Assembly: GCA_015075445.1 (NCBI GenBank) | Contig: JABTUJ010000021.1 | Span: 84,093 to 148,092, forward strand | Direction: 5' to 3' | DNA length: 64,000 nt | DNA from: Verrucomicrobiales bacterium | GTDB lineage: Bacteria > Verrucomicrobiota > Verrucomicrobiia > Limisphaerales > J093 | Notes under the pieces: generated by a model | What the model was told of the DNA's origin: nothing | The model's database searches: none | What the model saw: the letters and a program-made list of their open reading frames with translations, nothing else | Shown: piece by piece, positions 60,521 to 64,000 of the stretch | Layout: the number at the start of each line of letters is the position of its first letter | Position numbering within the stretch: position 1 is the stretch's first letter | Made by a program: the position numbers and the translations under genes

Positions 60521-61390
60521 ATGAAAGTCTTTGTTGACGGCCAGTACTTTGACGAGCGGCAGGCGAAGATCTCGGTCTTCGACCACGGTTTGCTTTACGG
60601 CGACGGGATTTTCGAGGGGATCCGCGCATACAACGGCCGGGTGTTCAAGCTCAAGGAGCATCTGGACCGGCTGTTCTGGTCAGCAAAGGCCCTGCTCCTG
60701 AAGATTCCGATGAGCCATGCGGCGCTGACGGCGGCGGTGGTCGAGACGTGCCGCCGGAACCAGGTGCGGGACGGCTACATCCGGCTGTTGGTGACCCGCG
60801 GTGTCGGTACCCTGGGCCTGAATCCCAACCGCTGCAAGAAGCCGTCGATCATCATCATCGCCGGGACGATCCAGCTCTACCCGCGGTCCTTCTACGAAAA
60901 GGGCATGGAGATCGTGACCGTCCCGACGGCGCGCAACCTCCACAGCGCGTTGAATCCGGCGATCAAGTCCCTGAATTACCTCAACAACATTCTGGCCAAG
61001 ATCGAGGCGAACATCGCCGGCGTGGAAGAGGCCATCATGCTCAACGCCGAGGGGTACGTGGCGGAGTGCACGGGCGACAATCTCTTCATCCTGAAGGCCG
61101 GCCAACTGCTGACTCCGCCGTTGTCCGCGGGCGCCCTCTACGGCATCACCCGGGGCACGGTCATCGAACTGGCCCGCGAGGCGGGCATCCCGGTGAGCGA
61201 GACCAACCTGACCCGCTACGACGTGTTCAACGCGGACGAGTGTTTCCTCACGGGCACGGGAGCCGAGATCGTGCCGGTCGTGAAGGTCGATGGCCGGGTG
61301 ATTGGCACCGGACGGCCCGGCGCTGTGACCCGTCGGCTCGAAGAGAGTTACCACGCGCTGACGCAGGTCTCGGGAGAGCCCATCGAGTGA
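60521..61390 (+). CDS. ilvE: branched-chain amino acid aminotransferase
   Basis: 289 residues. Transfers the amino group to the keto acids of valine, leucine and isoleucine. The PLP lysine is K149 in NPAIKSLNYLNN. VFDHGLLYGDGIFEGIRAYN at the start, EAIMLNAEGYVAECTGDNLF and the C-terminal ECFLTGTGAEIVPV are signatures of fold IV. D-amino-acid transaminases share the fold, but the motifs favour IlvE. Confidence 0.93.
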   Translation: MKVFVDGQYFDERQAKISVFDHGLLYGDGIFEGIRAYNGRVFKLKEHLDRLFWSAKALLLKIPMSHAALTAAVVETCRRNQVRDGYIRLLVTRGVGTLGLNPNRCKKPSIIIIAGTIQLYPRSFYEKGMEIVTVPTARNLHSALNPAIKSLNYLNNILAKIEANIAGVEEAIMLNAEGYVAECTGDNLFILKAGQLLTPPLSAGALYGITRGTVIELAREAGIPVSETNLTRYDVFNADECFLTGTGAEIVPVVKVDGRVIGTGRPGAVTRRLEESYHALTQVSGEPIE

Positions 61391-61445
61391 GGCCCACCCA
61401 GCCCGGATACGTCATTTCATCCTCGGCATGAAACCGCGACAGACA

Positions 61446-61516
61446 GTAGGCGCCGACGTGAGGAGGCGAAGTGGCGTTGGCCCTGGCCCACAACGCCTCC
61501 TCACGTCGGCGCCTAC
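61446..61516. repeat. perfect 23-bp inverted repeat (dispersed hairpin element)
   Basis: GTAGGCGCCGACGTGAGGAG then GCG (61446-61468) is exactly complementary to 61494-61516, with 25 bases between. One arm or part of it also occurs at 17298-17315, 48584-48606 and 63990-64000. This is the only complete hairpin in the window and marks a dispersed REP-like family. Confidence 0.85.
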
Positions 61517-61622
61517 CGCGGGTATGAGATTCGCAGGCTGGGCCCCTTTGCCGGCCGGGCTTCCGAGAAGTTGACAAATCTGAAACTGTCCCGGGGTTTC
61601 CCGGGTCCAATCCGGTGGCGAC

Positions 61623-61826
61623 ATGAAAGTCCTTTGTGCCTTTCTGGTGTGGTGCCTGTTGCTGGTGCTTTGCTGGCCGTTGGCCGTGCTGGCATTGGTG
61701 CTGTTCCCACTGATCTGGTTGCTCCTGCTGCCTTTCCGGCTGGCCGGGGCGGCGCTCGAAGGCGTCTTGGCCCTGGTCCGCGCCCTGTTCCTGCTGCCCG
61801 CCCGACTGCTGGGGCACCGTCCCTGA
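61623..61826 (+). CDS. small hydrophobic membrane peptide
   Basis: 67 residues, almost wholly hydrophobic: a helix VLCAFLVWCLLLVLCWPLA followed by VLALVLFPLIWLLLLPFRLA, then a short positive C-terminus. Ends 54 bases before the epimerase and is probably co-transcribed. Such short leucine-rich proteins are found in many genomes without known role. Confidence 0.5.
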   Translation: MKVLCAFLVWCLLLVLCWPLAVLALVLFPLIWLLLLPFRLAGAALEGVLALVRALFLLPARLLGHRP

Positions 61827-61880
61827 ACCTGCCCGGAAACCTGGCGCCCCATCCGGCCGACGGCCCTTCCCGGTGACGCC

Positions 61881-62864
61881 ATGGCGACCGCGCAATCCTG
61901 GCTGGTGACCGGTGGCGCCGGCTTCATCGGATCGCATCTGGTCGAAGCGCTGCTGGCGGGGGGGCACCGCGTCACCGTCCTGGACGATCTGTCCACCGGA
62001 TCACGGGCCAACCTGGCCGCGGTCGAGGAAAATCCCCGGCTCCGGATCATCGAAAGCAAAGTATCGGGGTATGCCGGGTTGGGCGAGCTCGTCGACGGGA
62101 TGGACGGGGTGTATCACCTGGCGGCAGCGGTGGGGGTCGAGCTGGTGGTGCGTTCCCCGATCCGGACCATCCAGACGAATCTCGATGAGACGGAGGCGAT
62201 CCTCGCGGCCGTGAGCCGGCGAAAGGTGCCGGTGTTGGTGGCCTCCACCTCGGAAGTCTACGGCAAGAGCCTGAAGGAGGAGTTTTCGGAGGAAGATGAT
62301 CTGCTCATCGGCCCACCGCACCTCGGGCGCTGGAGCTACGCCTGTTCGAAGCTGATGGACGAGTTCCTGGGCCTGGCCTATGCCCGGGAACGAGGCCTGC
62401 CCGTGGTGATTGCCCGCATCTTCAACACGGTCGGCCCCCGCCAGACGGGGCGATACGGTATGGTGCTGCCGCGGTTCATTGCAGCGGCACAGGCCGGGCA
62501 CCCGTTGCGTGTGTTTGGAGATGGCCGTCAGACCCGCTGCTTCTGTTACGTGGGCGACACCGTGACCGCCCTGCGTCTCCTGCTCGAGGGCCCGGCGGCT
62601 CGCGGGCAGGTGGTCAATGTGGGCGGCACACGGGAGGTGACGATTCTGGATCTGGCGCGGCAGGTGATCAGTGCCGTGGGGGCGACGTCGAGCATCGAAT
62701 TCGTGTCCTACGACGAAGCTTACGCGCCGGGTTTCGAGGACATGCAGCGTCGCCGCCCCGCCACGGGCAAGCTCCTGTGCCTGACCGGGTTTCAGCCGTC
62801 CGTTTCGCTCGAGGAGATCATCCGGAGGACAGCGGGAGCCGGGGCGGTTCAGCGGCTGTCCTGA
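61881..62864 (+). CDS. NAD-dependent nucleotide-sugar epimerase/dehydratase
   Basis: 327 residues of the short-chain dehydrogenase extended family. The NAD motif GGAGFIG is at residues 11-17. The catalytic triad comes from VASTSEVYGKS and WSYACSKLMDEF (YxxxK near residue 150). FNTVGPRQTGRYGMVLPRF and FGDGRQTRCFCYVGD fit UDP-glucose 4-epimerase or UDP-glucuronate decarboxylase types; the exact substrate cannot be set. It begins ATGGCGACCGCG. Confidence 0.88.
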   Translation: MATAQSWLVTGGAGFIGSHLVEALLAGGHRVTVLDDLSTGSRANLAAVEENPRLRIIESKVSGYAGLGELVDGMDGVYHLAAAVGVELVVRSPIRTIQTNLDETEAILAAVSRRKVPVLVASTSEVYGKSLKEEFSEEDDLLIGPPHLGRWSYACSKLMDEFLGLAYARERGLPVVIARIFNTVGPRQTGRYGMVLPRFIAAAQAGHPLRVFGDGRQTRCFCYVGDTVTALRLLLEGPAARGQVVNVGGTREVTILDLARQVISAVGATSSIEFVSYDEAYAPGFEDMQRRRPATGKLLCLTGFQPSVSLEEIIRRTAGAGAVQRLS

Positions 62865-63012
62865 GTCTCGGGGAAGCGTTTGTTCCCTGCGGACCTGCCC
62901 AGGGCCCCTGGACCCTCCCCGCCGGGTCGGGGGACCCGGCCTCCGGCCTACAGGTCGTAGAGGGCCCGGTGCGCTCACCCGGCGCCTTACGGAGCCGTCG
63001 CGGCGCGTGCGT

Positions 63013-63040
63013 AAAAAAAAAGGCACCCTTGCGGGTGCCT
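63013..63040 (-). terminator. intrinsic terminator after the minus-strand pseudopilin
   Basis: AGGCACCC (63021-63028) and GGGTGCCT (63033-63040) form a perfect 8-bp stem around TTGC. On the minus strand it is followed by a run of eight or nine Ts (A-run at 63013-63021 on the plus strand), a textbook rho-independent terminator 23 bases past the gene. Confidence 0.9.
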
Positions 63041-63062
63041 GGTAACCCAAAGTGTTTCCGGG

Positions 63063-63824
63063 TTAGTTATTCTTGCCGGCGACAAACGGGAAGACCATGC
63101 GGTGATCGTCCTGGGAGTTGACGATCTGCTCGCGGACCCGCGCGCCGGTGACTGCCTGGACGCTGCCGTCGGAAAGGCCAGCGTTGCCCTGGCCCTGATG
63201 GATGGTGTTGTGGAAGGTCAGGGCCTTCAGGGTGGTGCCCATCTGCAGCGGGCGGAAGATCTGCTGCACCTTGAAGAAGGCGTCGAACTGGGTTGCGACG
63301 GTGGTGTTCGAGATGTTCGAGAAGTTGCGGTCCATGGTCAGGATGCCCTGGGGCCGCGTCTCGTCAGCGTCGAGGTTGACGGCGTAGCTCACGGAGGCGT
63401 TCTGGCCGCCCTGGGCCGGCGCGAACTTCAGCATGCCGTAGAAGTTGCTCATGGCGTTGCGGGAGCTGTCGGCCGGGCAGACGACGGTCTTGGGCGTGGC
63501 CAACTCGTTCGACATGGTGATGTAGATCCAGTACATGTTGAGCGGGTTGCCCTGGCCGTTGGGCAGCGTCACGAACTCACTCGCACCACCTTCGTTGGTG
63601 CTGATGCTCTGCGGAAAGCGGTCGCCCTGGTCCGTGGCGAACTGGCGGAAGGACAGGCCGACCTGCTTGAGATTGTTCGCGCAATTGATCTTTTGCGCCT
63701 TGGCTTTCGCCTTGGCCAGCGCCGGCAACAGCATGCCAGCCAAGATGGCGATGATGGCGATCACGACCAACAATTCGATCAGCGTGAACGCCCCTACTCT
63801 GTTCTTACGGAGGATTCGGCTCAT
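63063..63824 (-). CDS. pseudopilin-like secreted protein (DUF1559-like)
   Basis: 253 residues from the ATG at 63824 (a TTG at 63833 is possible). The leader ends at Ala12 before FTLIELLVVIAIIAILAGML, with Glu at +5, and the rest is a beta-rich domain: NCANNLKQVGLSFRQFATDQ, MYWIYITMSNELATPKTVVC, GNAGLSDGSVQAV. Same broad type as the gene at 59627. The alanine at -1, not glycine, is usual in Verrucomicrobiota members. The terminator follows immediately. Confidence 0.85.
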   Translation of the reverse strand: MSRILRKNRVGAFTLIELLVVIAIIAILAGMLLPALAKAKAKAQKINCANNLKQVGLSFRQFATDQGDRFPQSISTNEGGASEFVTLPNGQGNPLNMYWIYITMSNELATPKTVVCPADSSRNAMSNFYGMLKFAPAQGGQNASVSYAVNLDADETRPQGILTMDRNFSNISNTTVATQFDAFFKVQQIFRPLQMGTTLKALTFHNTIHQGQGNAGLSDGSVQAVTGARVREQIVNSQDDHRMVFPFVAGKNN

Positions 63825-63989
63825 ACGGTTCAACTGTTTTATTGGGTTACGGTTCGGCGCACTCTAGGCAATCAGTCCGGAGTGTCAACGACTTTTGCAT
63901 CCAGAATTACATAGCAAACGCAGTGCCAGCGCGGCGGCCAAACAAGGCCGTGTTGGACCACCGCCTGACCCGGGTATTCCCTACCGGCT

Positions 63990-64000
63990 GTAGGCGCCGA
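63990..64000. repeat. dispersed GTAGGCGCCGA repeat, copy C (cut by window end)
   Basis: The first 11 bases of the 61446 arm; the remainder lies outside the window. Confidence 0.6.

Overview
The window is GC-rich and densely coded. Its features are best matched by the Verrucomicrobiota, probably near the Limisphaerales/Pedosphaera group. The reasons are short pseudopilin-like secreted proteins starting with an FTLIELLVVIAII helix, TAT-exported Gfo/Idh/MocA oxidoreductases, DUF1080 and GxGYxYP sugar-related proteins, and intergenic simple repeats that read as meaningless ORFs. The assignment rests on gene style, not on a marker-gene tree.

Layout. 0-1.7 kb: translation block on the minus strand (rpsP, KH-domain protein, trmD, rplS), with trmD/rplS damaged. 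1.9-10 kb: oxidoreductase, a convergent gap that may hold a small RNA, speA, NIF3-like protein, folA, YebC-like regulator and a DEAD-box helicase with a local double frameshift. 10.1-12.2 kb: tRNA-Pro(UGG) followed by an unrecognised three-gene cassette. 12.2-20.6 kb: secreted proteins (glycosidase-like, haem-c/TolB-like, TPR, a 1052-aa RTX protein) and a repeat island at 15.2-16.1 kb. 21-22.3 kb: a PIN-type toxin-antitoxin pair and tRNA-Ser(GGA). 22.4-29.9 kb: DUF1080 protein, hydrolase and a giant beta-propeller/FN3 protein split in two. 30-37.6 kb: flavin monooxygenase and gltBD. 37.7-44.2 kb: two small membrane proteins, then hypD, hypE, a cNMP-binding protein and hypF for [NiFe]-hydrogenase maturation. 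44.2-47.3 kb: GxGYxYP protein and a glycogen-binding-domain protein. 47.7-52.2 kb: hisF, a lipoprotein, TPR proteins and pilT. 52.4-64 kb: aldo/keto reductase, thpR, hemW-like gene, a minus-strand cluster (DAHP synthase, SIS protein, sugar-binding lipoprotein, esterase), two pseudopilins, ilvE and a nucleotide-sugar epimerase.

How genes work together. speA (polyamines), gltBD (ammonia assimilation), hisF, class II DAHP synthase and ilvE are core nitrogen and amino-acid metabolism. hypD-hypE-hypF supply the cyanide-ligand branch of hydrogenase maturation; hypA/B/C and the hydrogenase itself are not in view. The many secreted proteins fit a polysaccharide-degrading lifestyle.

A recurring oddity is clustered, often compensating frameshifts in otherwise conserved and often essential genes (trmD, rplS, the DEAD-box helicase, hypE, hypF, the GxGYxYP gene, the propeller gene). 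The simplest reading is consensus error in the assembly, but real decay is not excluded for the non-essential ones. The best candidates for something new are the cassette next to tRNA-Pro, a promoter-plus-terminator RNA unit at 3.46-3.67 kb, and several repeat families.
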